Shown: piece after piece, positions 6,819 through 14,698 of the stretch | Layout of the letters: the number at the start of each line of letters is the position of its first letter | Numbering within the stretch: the stretch's first letter is position 1 | NCBI RefSeq assembly: GCF_024345225.1 | Contig: NZ_BROD01000001.1 | Coordinates: 3,732,516-3,796,515 of the forward strand | Direction: 5' to 3' | DNA from: Clostridium sp. TW13 | GTDB taxonomy: Bacteria; Bacillota; Clostridia; Clostridiales; Clostridiaceae | Length of the DNA stretch: 64,000 bases | Notes under the pieces: generated by a model | Seen by the model: the letters and a program-made list of their open reading frames with translations, nothing else | What the model was told of the DNA's origin: nothing | Database searches by the model: none | Made by a program: the position numbers and the translations under genes

Positions 6819-7451
6819 TCATCTTACCCATCTACGGTTTTCAACTGCCTTCCCATGTCCAAAGTAAATTATTTTCTTCCCTTCATCTGTAATTTTCTTT
6901 GCACTCTTTTGCATCTCTTCATAATTTTCATACAGCAATGATTCTCCAGGGCCAAACATATTCATTAATGCATCTCCTACGAATAAATTGTTTCCTAACA
7001 TAATCCCGATGGAACCTTCCGTATGACCAGGCAATTCAAGAACCTCTCCATCTATTCCATATTTTAGAAGCTTATCTCCTTCTTTTAAAATCACCTCTGG
7101 AATAAAGGATTGAATCACTGTATGTTTTGCACTCATTACAGAGAAAAATCTCACTATATTCCCAAGAAATCCTTTCGATTTCATTTCTCGACATAGATTA
7201 TTTTGTATCAAAACAACATCACTTTTATGCATTGCTATAGGTACCTGCAATTGTTTTGCAAGATATGCCGCATTTTGGATATGATCAATATGACCATGGG
7301 TTAACACAATTAGTTTTACATTTTTCCCTTGGCATGCTTCTAATATTTTCTTCTCATTTCCTTTTAATCCTGTATCTATCAAGATAGATGAATCTTCTTG
7401 TGATACAAGGTAACAATTAGAACCAGCCTTAATTTGCGTAATATTATACAT
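6819..7451 (-). CDS. MBL-fold metallo-hydrolase (glyoxalase II-like)
   Basis: 210 residues from the ATG at 7451, which follows GGAGG by eight bases. Zinc ligands are THGHIDH near residue 52, LPGHTEGS near residue 140, GDAL near residue 159 and FGHGKAV near residue 196. The compact size and motif spacing resemble glyoxalase II-like and related thioester or lactone hydrolases; substrate unknown. It is a single gene whose start faces the PadR operon at 7613. Confidence 0.85.
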   Translation of the reverse strand: MYNITQIKAGSNCYLVSQEDSSILIDTGLKGNEKKILEACQGKNVKLIVLTHGHIDHIQNAAYLAKQLQVPIAMHKSDVVLIQNNLCREMKSKGFLGNIVRFFSVMSAKHTVIQSFIPEVILKEGDKLLKYGIDGEVLELPGHTEGSIGIMLGNNLFVGDALMNMFGPGESLLYENYEEMQKSAKKITDEGKKIIYFGHGKAVENRRWVR

Positions 7452-7562
7452 ATATGTTTCCTCCAAATAATTTAATATATATGCTTACTCACTGCTTAAA
7501 TATCTTGATTAAATTATACCATAATTAAATTTGTCATAATATACATTTTTTTCATTTATACC

Positions 7563-7591
7563 TTGTAATACGAAGTATAACTTGTTATGAT
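7563..7591 (+). promoter_or_regulatory. promoter and PadR site of the PadR/VanZ-like operon
   Basis: TTGTAA (7563-7568), 17-base spacer, TATGAT (7586-7591). The spacer starts within the inverted repeat ATAC-GAA-GTAT (7569-7579 region), the kind of short dyad bound by PadR regulators, so autorepression is likely. Confidence 0.5.
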
Positions 7592-7612
7592 GTAATAGAG
7601 GTGATAATTTAT

Positions 7613-7945
7613 ATGAACAAAGAGTTGCTTAAAGGAACTTTAAATATCATACTTCTACTTGTTTTATCTAAAAGAACAACTTATGGATATGAGCTAGCTA
7701 GCACTATAGATAAATTAAGCAATAGTACTATAACGCTAAAGGAAAGTTCCTTGTATACAGCATTACTTAGACTTGAACAACAAGGATATATAAAATCTTC
7801 TTGGTCTGAAACTCTGTCGTATCCTCGCAGAAAGTATTACGAAATAACACCCTTAGGCTCTGAATATCTAACAACCAACCTTTCAGACTACTTAAATATT
7901 AATTCACTAATAAATAATTTAATAAATTTGGAGGAAGATCAATAA
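7613..7945 (+). CDS. PadR-family transcriptional regulator
   Basis: 110 residues from the ATG at 7613 (AGAGGTGAT eight bases upstream). The PadR N-terminal signature LLKGTLNIILLLVLSKRTTY and YGYELASTIDK is followed by the winged-helix wing LEQQGYIKSSW and RRKYYEITPLG, with the YY-I-T-G pattern typical of the family. It overlaps the next gene by one base (TAATG), so the two are translationally coupled, the common arrangement in which PadR controls the membrane protein encoded after it. Confidence 0.9.
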   Translation: MNKELLKGTLNIILLLVLSKRTTYGYELASTIDKLSNSTITLKESSLYTALLRLEQQGYIKSSWSETLSYPRRKYYEITPLGSEYLTTNLSDYLNINSLINNLINLEEDQ

Positions 7946-8622
7946 TGAATAGTTTCGTTGATAAACACATCAATAAAATAATTAGAAATACAAATCTTTC
8001 AAAAGATGAAAAAAGTGATTTAAAGGAATATTTATATTCGAGCTTCAATAATAAATATGATAACTATATAGCTGCAGGTTTAGATAAAAATGCAGCTTTA
8101 AATAAAGCCTTAAATGAATTAGGAACTGAAGAAGAATTTTCATATGAATTAAATTCAAACATAAACACTGTACCCAAACTCATGCAATACCTATCGATAA
8201 TATTAATAAGCATTGATTTATTTTTTCTAATTTTACGAACAAATTTATGTCTTACCTTTAGTCCCAATTTTTGTTATCAACTTGCAAATTTAGTTCCTTT
8301 CAGAATGATAATAATGAGAATTGTAAATCATCATATAGATGGATTTATTATTACAGAACTTTCGATAGCCCCCTTTTTTATACCAATTGGCTACCTTATC
8401 CCATCAGCACTAAATAAAATCCATAACATTATATATAATGTAAAAGCTTTAATTTTTGTAGTAATTTTATTTGAAGTTGTTGAACTTATATTTAGATTTG
8501 GTAGTTGTCATATAGATTATGCTATAGTTAATTTTATCTTTTCTTTAATTGGATATTTTCTGTTTAATATCACTATTAGAATACTAAATAAAAGAAACTT
8601 CTCATCTAATTTACCTTTATAA
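7945..8622 (+). CDS. permease-prefix domain plus VanZ-like membrane protein
   Basis: 225 residues. Residues 1-70 are a soluble helical domain (YLYSSFNNKYDNYIAAGLDK, ALNELGTEEEF) resembling the prefix domain found in PadR-linked DUF1700-type proteins. From residue 75 on there are about four membrane helices with VanZ-like features: NLVPFRM, then FIPIGYLIPS, then FEVVELIFRFG and a closing D-x-x-x-N helix (HIDYAIVNFIFSLIGY). VanZ family members have been linked to teicoplanin and lipoglycopeptide tolerance, but this one has no other resistance context. Coupled to the PadR gene; own terminator follows. Confidence 0.65.
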   Translation: MNSFVDKHINKIIRNTNLSKDEKSDLKEYLYSSFNNKYDNYIAAGLDKNAALNKALNELGTEEEFSYELNSNINTVPKLMQYLSIILISIDLFFLILRTNLCLTFSPNFCYQLANLVPFRMIIMRIVNHHIDGFIITELSIAPFFIPIGYLIPSALNKIHNIIYNVKALIFVVILFEVVELIFRFGSCHIDYAIVNFIFSLIGYFLFNITIRILNKRNFSSNLPL

Positions 8623-8628
8623 TAATTA

Positions 8629-8682
8629 AAACTACCTTACTAGTTGTAACTCCACTCATAGTTACAATTAATAAGGTAGTTT
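8629..8682. terminator. terminator after the PadR operon
   Basis: 11-bp outer stem AAACTACCTTA / TAAGGTAGTTT with a second inner stem TTGTAACT / AGTTACAA, a two-tier hairpin followed by a T-rich tail. Confidence 0.8.
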
Positions 8683-8728
8683 ATCTTAATTTAACATTAC
8701 TTTCTTCATCAATTCTCAAAGTTCTTTA

Positions 8729-8768
8729 GGCATCTCAAAATAAACTAGCATATGGACTTATTTATATA
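8729..8768. repeat. dispersed hairpin repeat, copy 3 (overlaps the end of the downstream gene)
   Basis: ggcatctcaaaataaactag and following bases match the reverse complement of copy 2 (3281-3328) with the shared core CTAGCATAT. It extends into the 3' end of the sugar-phosphate isomerase-like gene and supplies its last few codons and its TAG stop. Confidence 0.5.
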
Positions 8769-9530
8769 ACCTATACACTTCTGAATTTCTTCTGATGCCT
8801 GTTTAAGATTCTCCACATTGTTTCTTTTCTTATTGTCAAAGTCTAACTCTACAGTTATGGTTCCCTTATAGTTATCTTCCTTTAACTTTCCTAGCAGTTC
8901 TTTTAATGGTAGATTGCCATGTCCTAAAATCATGTGCTCTACTCCATCTTTAAAATCACTTAAATGTATATTTTTTATGTGTTTCTTGGTTTTTTCATAA
9001 AAATCCAGAATGGATACGTTACTTGCAGCACAGTGTGTTGTATCAAAAGTTATGTTTACATCATTGTCCTCAATAAATTCTATAAACTCTGCTTCTTTTC
9101 CTAGAAAGCTCGCTGCCTCAACATAAGGGAAATTTTCTGTGGTTAAGCATACTTCTTTAGTATCCTTGTATTTTAAAATATTCTTTTTATGAAGCTCATC
9201 TAAGTTAATCCATCTTTTAGAATAATCCTCATAAACCATATGAGTTACTATAGTTTGTGCATTAAAAACTTTGGCCATTTCAATAGCTTTCTTTATCCAA
9301 AACTCTTCATCTTCTTTTCTTGGAAAAGCTATAAATTCTAATGGTGTATGAATGCTTAACACATTTAAATTTCTCTTTTCAACTTCTTCTTTTAGTTCCT
9401 CTACTGGAACATCAATAAAAGCTTGATTCAAAAATATCTCTATATTCTTGCAGCTTGTCTCCTTAATCATACCAAGTATTTCAATATAAGTTTTTGTATA
9501 ATATAATCCCGTTGATACTGATATCTCCAT
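8745..9530 (-). CDS. sugar phosphate isomerase/epimerase-like TIM-barrel protein
   Basis: 261 residues of the AP-endonuclease-family-2/xylose-isomerase-like fold. Conserved acidic and His residues appear in order: SIHTPLEF, TIVTHMVYED, TTENFPYVE, ITFDTTHCA (metal-binding Asp/His), IHLSDFKDG and TVELDFDN. These give the usual E-D-H-E metal site of the family. Reaction unknown; family members epimerise or isomerise sugars or inositol derivatives. RBS AGGGGATG. It starts 13 bases after the MerR-methyltransferase gene, so the two form an operon. The extreme C-terminus (NKSIC) is encoded inside repeat copy 3. Confidence 0.75.
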   Translation of the reverse strand: MEISVSTGLYYTKTYIEILGMIKETSCKNIEIFLNQAFIDVPVEELKEEVEKRNLNVLSIHTPLEFIAFPRKEDEEFWIKKAIEMAKVFNAQTIVTHMVYEDYSKRWINLDELHKKNILKYKDTKEVCLTTENFPYVEAASFLGKEAEFIEFIEDNDVNITFDTTHCAASNVSILDFYEKTKKHIKNIHLSDFKDGVEHMILGHGNLPLKELLGKLKEDNYKGTITVELDFDNKKRNNVENLKQASEEIQKCIGYINKSIC

Positions 9531-9543
9531 AAATAATCATCCC

Positions 9544-10731
9544 CTATAATTTTCTGCTTTCAAATAAACCTGATTTCTTAGTAATAAATATACTGCCTGC
9601 CTTATGCATTTCCTCTTCTACATATTCTTCAAACTGTTCCCTTCTATCCTTTAAAACTTCATTTACATTGCCATGAGTAGAATATACATATTGTACTAGA
9701 GGTTCAGCTTCAGTTACAAGCAAGTTATCTTCATAATCATATCTCTTAACTTGCTGAAAAAATTCACTTAGCTGATTTTCACCATTCTCTAAACCAAATT
9801 CTGAAGCTATATCAAATTCTGACATAACAAGATCTTTATGAAAACTATAAAGTAACTTCTCCAAATCCTTCATATGCCCTTTCCCTACTGTTGAACAGTA
9901 AAAATATCCACCTTTTTTAAGCACTCTTTGCACTTCTTCAAAAACTTTTCTTCTATCGTTACAATAAAACAACATGTGGTCAGCTATAACTACATCAAAA
10001 CTTTCATCTTTGAACGGAATATTATGAGCATCTGCAAGCTTAAAGTTGAACCTATCAACATACTCTTTTAGGTTTAGTCTAGTATCATTAAGCATCCCCT
10101 CTGAAAGATCAGTAAGCATAATCTCACAACTTTCAGGTACTTCATTAATATAGTACTGCCACATCACTCCATTTCCACATCCAAGTTCTAAAACCTTCAT
10201 ATTTGAAGCAAGCCTAAACTTAGACATAAGCCACTTATACCACCCTGTCTTGTTTACACTGAACTTATCATGAATATTTATTCTCTTAACAAGATTGGAT
10301 GAATTTCTGTATTGCTCTAAAATACTCTTCTCCGCATTAATAACCCTGATAATGTCAATCACCTTGTCCCAATCTAAGTTCTCACTTGTATTGACCATAT
10401 CCTCAGCCTTATCTATTGCATCTATAACCAGCTTCATATGGGCAATTTTATTATGCATAGCTTCTTTTTGCATCTGTAGAGAAGTCTTTAAATTGCTCTC
10501 GGCATCTGATTTATCTATAGCCGTCTTAATATCTGCTAATGAAAATCCTATATATTTTAATGTTAATATCCTTTGAAGTTTAGCAAAATCACTATCTGTA
10601 TAAAGCCTATAACCAGAATCACTATAGGCCGATGGCCTAAGCAAACCCTGTTTATCATAAAATCTTATAGTTCTAATAGTAACTCCAGCTTTGTTGGCGA
10701 AAATGCCTGCTGTATATAACTTTTCCTCCAT
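9544..10731 (-). CDS. MerR-family regulator fused to a SAM methyltransferase domain
   Basis: 395 residues. N-terminal MerR winged helix: LYTAGIFANKAGVTIRTIRF, GLLRPSAYSDSGYRLYTD, then LQRILTLKYIGFSLADIK and a coiled-coil helix to about residue 115. Residues about 150-390 form a class I methyltransferase with motif I VLELGCGNGVMWQYY and a DAHNIPFKDESFDVVIAD strand. Such fusions are thought to be ligand-sensing regulators in which the methyltransferase fold is the effector domain, or an enzyme under its own sensor. RBS AGGAGGG. The promoter has the long 19-base spacer typical of MerR-activated genes, so it probably controls itself and the isomerase-like gene behind it. Confidence 0.85.
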   Translation of the reverse strand: MEEKLYTAGIFANKAGVTIRTIRFYDKQGLLRPSAYSDSGYRLYTDSDFAKLQRILTLKYIGFSLADIKTAIDKSDAESNLKTSLQMQKEAMHNKIAHMKLVIDAIDKAEDMVNTSENLDWDKVIDIIRVINAEKSILEQYRNSSNLVKRINIHDKFSVNKTGWYKWLMSKFRLASNMKVLELGCGNGVMWQYYINEVPESCEIMLTDLSEGMLNDTRLNLKEYVDRFNFKLADAHNIPFKDESFDVVIADHMLFYCNDRRKVFEEVQRVLKKGGYFYCSTVGKGHMKDLEKLLYSFHKDLVMSEFDIASEFGLENGENQLSEFFQQVKRYDYEDNLLVTEAEPLVQYVYSTHGNVNEVLKDRREQFEEYVEEEMHKAGSIFITKKSGLFESRKL

Positions 10732-10795
10732 AAAACCCTCCTAGTAAGGCATATAAACTTAATTATTTTAATACATCTAAATTCTCATTGATTTA

Positions 10796-10826
10796 ATTAT
10801 AGAGGGTGACCTAAGGTAATGGTCAA
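10796..10826 (-). promoter_or_regulatory. MerR-type promoter with 19-base spacer
   Basis: Minus-strand TTGACC (10826-10821) and TATAAT (10801-10796) are separated by 19 bases, two more than optimal. The spacer contains the dyad ACCTTAGGT and a wider GACC/GGTC repeat. This over-long spacer with a central palindrome is the hallmark of promoters twisted into activity by MerR proteins. Confidence 0.75.
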
Positions 10827-10948
10827 TAACTTTTTGTTAAATTTTACACACTAATTTCTTTATTTTTATCTCTAATGAAAATTAAAATAAATAAGTTGAA
10901 ATGAATTGCAAATAATATATAGGTATTATTTGATTGGAAGGTGGATAA

Positions 10949-11632
10949 ATGAATAATTATTTAATTCTATTTCTTAGGTCAGTTGCTACATATTTGGTTA
11001 TGCTTCTTTTCACAAGAATTATGGGTAGAAAACAGCTTTCTCAACTAACATATTTTGACTATGTTCTTGGAGCAACAATTGGCTCTATAGCAGCAGTTGC
11101 TTCAGTTGATAAAAATGTAAATGTATTTGAGGGATGCTTTTCAATTATCATATGGAGTCTTATTACTTTATTAATTTCAGAGATAACTTTAAAAAATATA
11201 AAATTGAGACTGTTGATAAATAGTGAACCTCTATTAATAATAAATAATGGAAAAGTTATATCTAAAAATATGAAAAAGGCTAAATATAATATTGGAGATT
11301 TACTCATGCAACTTAGAGTAAAAGATATATTTTATATTACTGATGTTGAAATAGCCATATTGGAGCCTGACGGTAAACTTAGTGTCTTAAAAAAAGCAGA
11401 AAAGAATACAGTGACAGCAGAAGATATGCATATTCAAAAGCCTAAATCAGGCATGATGGTAGAGCTCATCTTAGATGGAAATATACTGTATACACACTTA
11501 GAACAAATTCAAAAGAACGAAGAATGGGTTCTTGAACAGTTAAAATTGAAAAATGTTCACAACTTAGAAGATGTAATATTTGCAGGATTGCAAGCAGATG
11601 GACAAATATATATTGTAACTAAAAATGATTAA
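10949..11632 (+). CDS. DUF421 membrane protein (YetF-like)
   Basis: 227 residues. Three membrane helices in the first 80 residues, with the conserved FTRIMGRKQLSQLTYFDYVL block and GATIGSIAA, then a cytoplasmic domain with LLINSEPLLIINNGKVI, MKKAKYNIGDLLMQLRVKDI and VEIAILEPDGKLSVL. These are diagnostic of the DUF421/YetF family, abundant in spore-forming Firmicutes; role unknown, often sporulation- or stress-associated. RBS GGAAGGTGG. No DUF4363 partner follows; instead a short open stretch continues in the same frame after the stop. Confidence 0.85.
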   Translation: MNNYLILFLRSVATYLVMLLFTRIMGRKQLSQLTYFDYVLGATIGSIAAVASVDKNVNVFEGCFSIIIWSLITLLISEITLKNIKLRLLINSEPLLIINNGKVISKNMKKAKYNIGDLLMQLRVKDIFYITDVEIAILEPDGKLSVLKKAEKNTVTAEDMHIQKPKSGMMVELILDGNILYTHLEQIQKNEEWVLEQLKLKNVHNLEDVIFAGLQADGQIYIVTKND

Positions 11633-11740
11633 GTAAAAGAAAATATTCCTTCTACAGTTTTTATAGAACTTTTAGCATCTATATATTATATAGGTAAAAA
11701 TGAAGATATAAAAGATGAAGATACAAGTAAGAAATCGTAA
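11633..11740 (+). pseudogene. in-frame open stretch after the DUF421 stop, possible gene remnant
   Basis: Directly after the TAA of the DUF421 gene the same frame continues open for 35 codons, starting VKENIPSTVFIELLASIYYI, then stops at TAA before the terminator. No ATG or RBS is present. It may be the C-terminal end of a lost gene joined by deletion, or a former extension of DUF421. I do not recognise the peptide. Confidence 0.25.
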
Positions 11741-11748
11741 AAAATAAG

Positions 11749-11787
11749 GGTGCCACATTAGTTGTTGAAAACTGCTAGTGTGGCACC
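11749..11787. terminator. terminator after DUF421
   Basis: GGTGCCACA / TGTGGCACC stem with an inner CTAG/TTAG extension. A related GGGTGC hairpin occurs at 35662-35702. Confidence 0.7.
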
Positions 11788-11864
11788 ACAAAAGATTAAT
11801 ATTACAAAACAAGTTGATTATTGTAATATAATTAAACCTTATTTAATATTGTGAAGATTTAAGC

Positions 11865-13772
11865 TTATTGAGTTATCATACATTTAGGTAATGCTTTCTT
11901 TAAAGCTTGCATTTGATCATAATATACTACAATATTGTGTAAGTTTAATTGTTGCAATTTAGTTAATCCTTCTAAAGAACTAAATTCACTTATATTATAA
12001 TCAGAAGCTAGAATAAGAATTTTTAAATTAGTTAATGATTTTAATGGTGTTATATTACTTATGCCAGAGTTATCATTTAAGCTTAGTGATTCTAAATTTA
12101 TTAATCCTTGTAATGGACTTATATCACTTATTTGATTTTCACCTAAATCAAGATATGTTAACTTAGTCAAGTTTCTCAATACATTTATGTCATTTATTTT
12201 ATTATTATATGCAGTAATGCTTTGTAACTTAGTTAAAGTTTTGAACACACTTATATCGCTTATTTGATTATCAGCGAAATTAATGCCTGTTAAGTTTGTC
12301 AAATTCCCCAATGTGCTTATATTACTTATTTGATTTCCACTCAAATCAACATATGTTAGGTTAACTAAGTTTTTCAACATAGTTATATCTTTTATTTGAT
12401 TATTATTTAAATGTAAAACTTTTAATTTAGGTAATCCACTAAGTAAATCTAATTTATTGCCTAAATTATTATATCCTAAGCTAAGCTCTTGTAAATTAGT
12501 TAAACTCTTTAATGTAGTTATATCACTTATATTTGTAGATTGTAAATTCACTGACTGCAAATTATATAACCCCTTTAATGGGCTTATATCTGATACTTGA
12601 ACACCACTTAAATTAAGTTCTTTTAACTTAGTTAAGCCTTTTAATGGACTTATATCCTTTACGGATGTAGTCTGTAAATTAAGTTTTTGTATATTTGTTA
12701 AATTTTCAATTCCTGAAATATCTTTTACATACCAGTCTGCTGCATTTAAATCTGTAATACCTACAACATCATTCTTATATAGAGTACCAGTTTCTTTATG
12801 TATAACATTTCTAATAATTCGTTCTAATTCTGCATCTTTGAAGGTTACTGCTTTATTAATTATAGCTACTGGATTAACAGTTATATTACAACTTGCAATC
12901 TTACTTCCATCTACTGTAGTAGCTGTAATTTTAGCTTTTCCTACGCCTACTGCTGTTACTTTTCCTGTAGCATCTACTGTTGCTATCTTAGCATTAGAAG
13001 TTGTCCACTTTATTTCCTTATTTGTGGCATTACTTGGAGCTATTGTTGCAGATAAATTATCCTTGCCCCCTACTGTTAGGGTATCTGTTGTTTTGCTTAG
13101 CTTTACTGATGTTACTTTAATTGCTGGATTAACAGTTACATTACAACTTGCTGTCTTTTTCCCATCGACTGTAGTAACTGTAATTTTGGCTTTTCCTACA
13201 CCTACTGCTCTTATTATTCCCATGTTATCTACTGTTGCTACCTTAACATTTGAAGATGTTAATTTTATTTCCCTATTTGTTGCATTTGTTGGAAGTACCA
13301 TTATTTCTAAAAAGCTGCCACCTCCTACATTTAATGTAAGTGAAGTTTGATACATTTTTACTGATGTTACTTTAACTACTGGATTGACAGTTACATTACA
13401 ACTTGCTACCTTGCTTCCATCTACTGTAGTAGCTGTAATCTTAACTTTTCCTGTACTTACTGCTGTTACCTTTCCTGTAGCATCTACTGTTGCTATCTTA
13501 GCATTAGAAGTTGTCCATTTTATTGCCTTATTTGTTGCATTACTTGGAGATACTGTTGTTACTAAATTATCTTTGCTTCCTACTGTTAGGGTAGCTGCTA
13601 CTTTATTTAGCTTTACTGATGTTACCCCTATAGCCTTTTTAGTTAATGTCTGGGCATAAACATTGTTGTTAGCTGCTATTGCAACTCCATTAAAACTTAC
13701 AGTGTTTAATAAGCTAGTTATCAATGAGACACTTAAAACTAAACTTATCTTTCGTTTTACATTTTTCATCAT
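11865..13772 (-). CDS. secreted protein with three Ig-like (BIg_2) domains and leucine-rich repeats
   Basis: 635 residues. A signal peptide (KRKISLVLSVSLITSLL, cleaved near residue 34-40) is followed by three BIg_2 domains at about 49-130, 135-216 and 220-302, each beginning VTSVKL/M and containing NATNKxIKWTTSN and a GKVTAV-like turn. From about residue 325 to 625 there are roughly a dozen internalin-type LRRs of 22 residues (DISPLKGLTKLKELNLSGVQ pattern). No LPXTG motif or membrane anchor is seen, so it is probably released or loosely wall-bound. Such proteins mediate adhesion or protein contacts. RBS GGGGGA. Single gene, no partner. Confidence 0.9.
   Translation of the reverse strand: MMKNVKRKISLVLSVSLITSLLNTVSFNGVAIAANNNVYAQTLTKKAIGVTSVKLNKVAATLTVGSKDNLVTTVSPSNATNKAIKWTTSNAKIATVDATGKVTAVSTGKVKITATTVDGSKVASCNVTVNPVVKVTSVKMYQTSLTLNVGGGSFLEIMVLPTNATNREIKLTSSNVKVATVDNMGIIRAVGVGKAKITVTTVDGKKTASCNVTVNPAIKVTSVKLSKTTDTLTVGGKDNLSATIAPSNATNKEIKWTTSNAKIATVDATGKVTAVGVGKAKITATTVDGSKIASCNITVNPVAIINKAVTFKDAELERIIRNVIHKETGTLYKNDVVGITDLNAADWYVKDISGIENLTNIQKLNLQTTSVKDISPLKGLTKLKELNLSGVQVSDISPLKGLYNLQSVNLQSTNISDITTLKSLTNLQELSLGYNNLGNKLDLLSGLPKLKVLHLNNNQIKDITMLKNLVNLTYVDLSGNQISNISTLGNLTNLTGINFADNQISDISVFKTLTKLQSITAYNNKINDINVLRNLTKLTYLDLGENQISDISPLQGLINLESLSLNDNSGISNITPLKSLTNLKILILASDYNISEFSSLEGLTKLQQLNLHNIVVYYDQMQALKKALPKCMITQ
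12880..13630. repeat. tandem DNA repeats encoding the BIg_2 domains
   Basis: Three successive units of about 255 bases inside the secreted-protein gene. Units 1 and 3 (about 13390-13630 and 12880-13110) remain nearly identical over long stretches at the DNA level, for example around tctactgttgctatcttagc, while the middle unit has diverged. This favours unit gain or loss by recombination. Confidence 0.7.
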
Positions 13773-14100
13773 ATATTCCCCCTTTATTTAAAATTATACA
13801 CTCTTATTTTCGCGGAATATATAACCAAACTTAATAGCAAAGTGCACGTTTAAGTAAATTCTAACATATATCCAAAAACTACAACAAATTACTTTTATAT
13901 TAATACTTTGCTCTTATATGCCTAATATAAAATAACTTAACTTAAAATTTATATCACAATTAAATAAAATTATCTACTTTGGGAATCATAAGTATTTAAA
14001 ACATAGACTAGTACTAATTATTAACTTGAAATAGATATTATTAAACACTTTTGATACAATAATATACAAATAATTAAATATTCCGAAAAGGAGTTTATAT
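13773..14100. other. intergenic region between divergent genes
   Basis: 328 AT-rich bases carrying the 5' regions of the secreted protein (minus) and the frameshifted membrane protein (plus). A TATAAT-like box (GTGTATAAT on the minus strand) lies close to the secreted-protein start, but no convincing -35 or conserved riboswitch was found. Confidence 0.4.
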
Positions 14101-14657
14101 ATGAAAGGTAAATCTAAATTCTTTAAAATTTTTTTATCTCTATAATTGTAGCTATATCTTCACTTTTCATTTTTTGCTTTATTCAAAGACAAAATTCTAT
14201 AAAACAAGAACAAAAGAAATTATCTCAAATGAAAGAAATTACTAGTGAAAATATAACTTCACCTACACATGATATACTTACAGACATCTTTAAGATTGAA
14301 GATTCTTTAGATAGTGATACATTTTGGCATGGTATTACTTCAAAATATTTTTCTTTATTTAGAGATTCCAAAACCTTTGATAATAGTACTGGTTTATGTC
14401 AGTTTAATTTATTAGATCATCTTTTCAATCAGATAGGGGAAAATGCTAATAAAGAAAATTTAAAAACTAGTATAAAACTTCAAAAAGCATATAACTTAAA
14501 TGATAATAAATATGATGTCAAATTTATCGTCGAAAGAGAATCAAATACTAAAAACAATTCCAACACTATAAAAACACAAGAGTATTATGATGCAAAGGTC
14601 ATTTTTTATTTAGCCAGCTCTATAGGTGCTTGGCTGTTTTTTTGTGTTATCAAATAG
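14101..14657 (+). pseudogene. membrane-anchored protein of unknown function, frameshifted in a T7 run
   Basis: An ATG at 14101 with RBS AAAAGGAG opens MKGKSKFFKIFLSL then hits TAA at 14143. Adding one T to the seven-T run at 14129-14135 restores one continuous frame: a membrane helix (FFISIIVAISSLFIFCFI) followed by a soluble domain of about 130 residues from QRQNSIKQEQKK to a hydrophobic C-terminus (SSIGAWLFFCVIK). The intact product would be about 186 residues. No family recognised. Causes could be sequencing error, true decay, or slippage-based phase variation. Counts as broken as written. Confidence 0.65.
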
Positions 14658-14664
14658 AACTTAT

Positions 14665-14698
14665 AAAAAAATAACAGAAATTTTATTTAATTTCTGTT
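14665..14698 (-). terminator. terminator of ABC operon copy 1
   Basis: Minus-strand stem AACAGAAATT / AATTTCTGTT with a six-base loop that includes the ATPase stop codon, followed by A then seven Ts. Confidence 0.8.

Noticed and set aside
12838-13659. Two long plus-strand frames opposite the Ig-like domains
   Set aside because: They are antisense to a well-supported gene, have valine/threonine-rich low-complexity translations caused by the repeats, and lack RBS.
13773-13870. c-di-GMP-type riboswitch upstream of the secreted adhesin-like gene
   Set aside because: A CGTGCACTTTGC stretch caught the eye but the conserved core and tetraloop receptor were not present.
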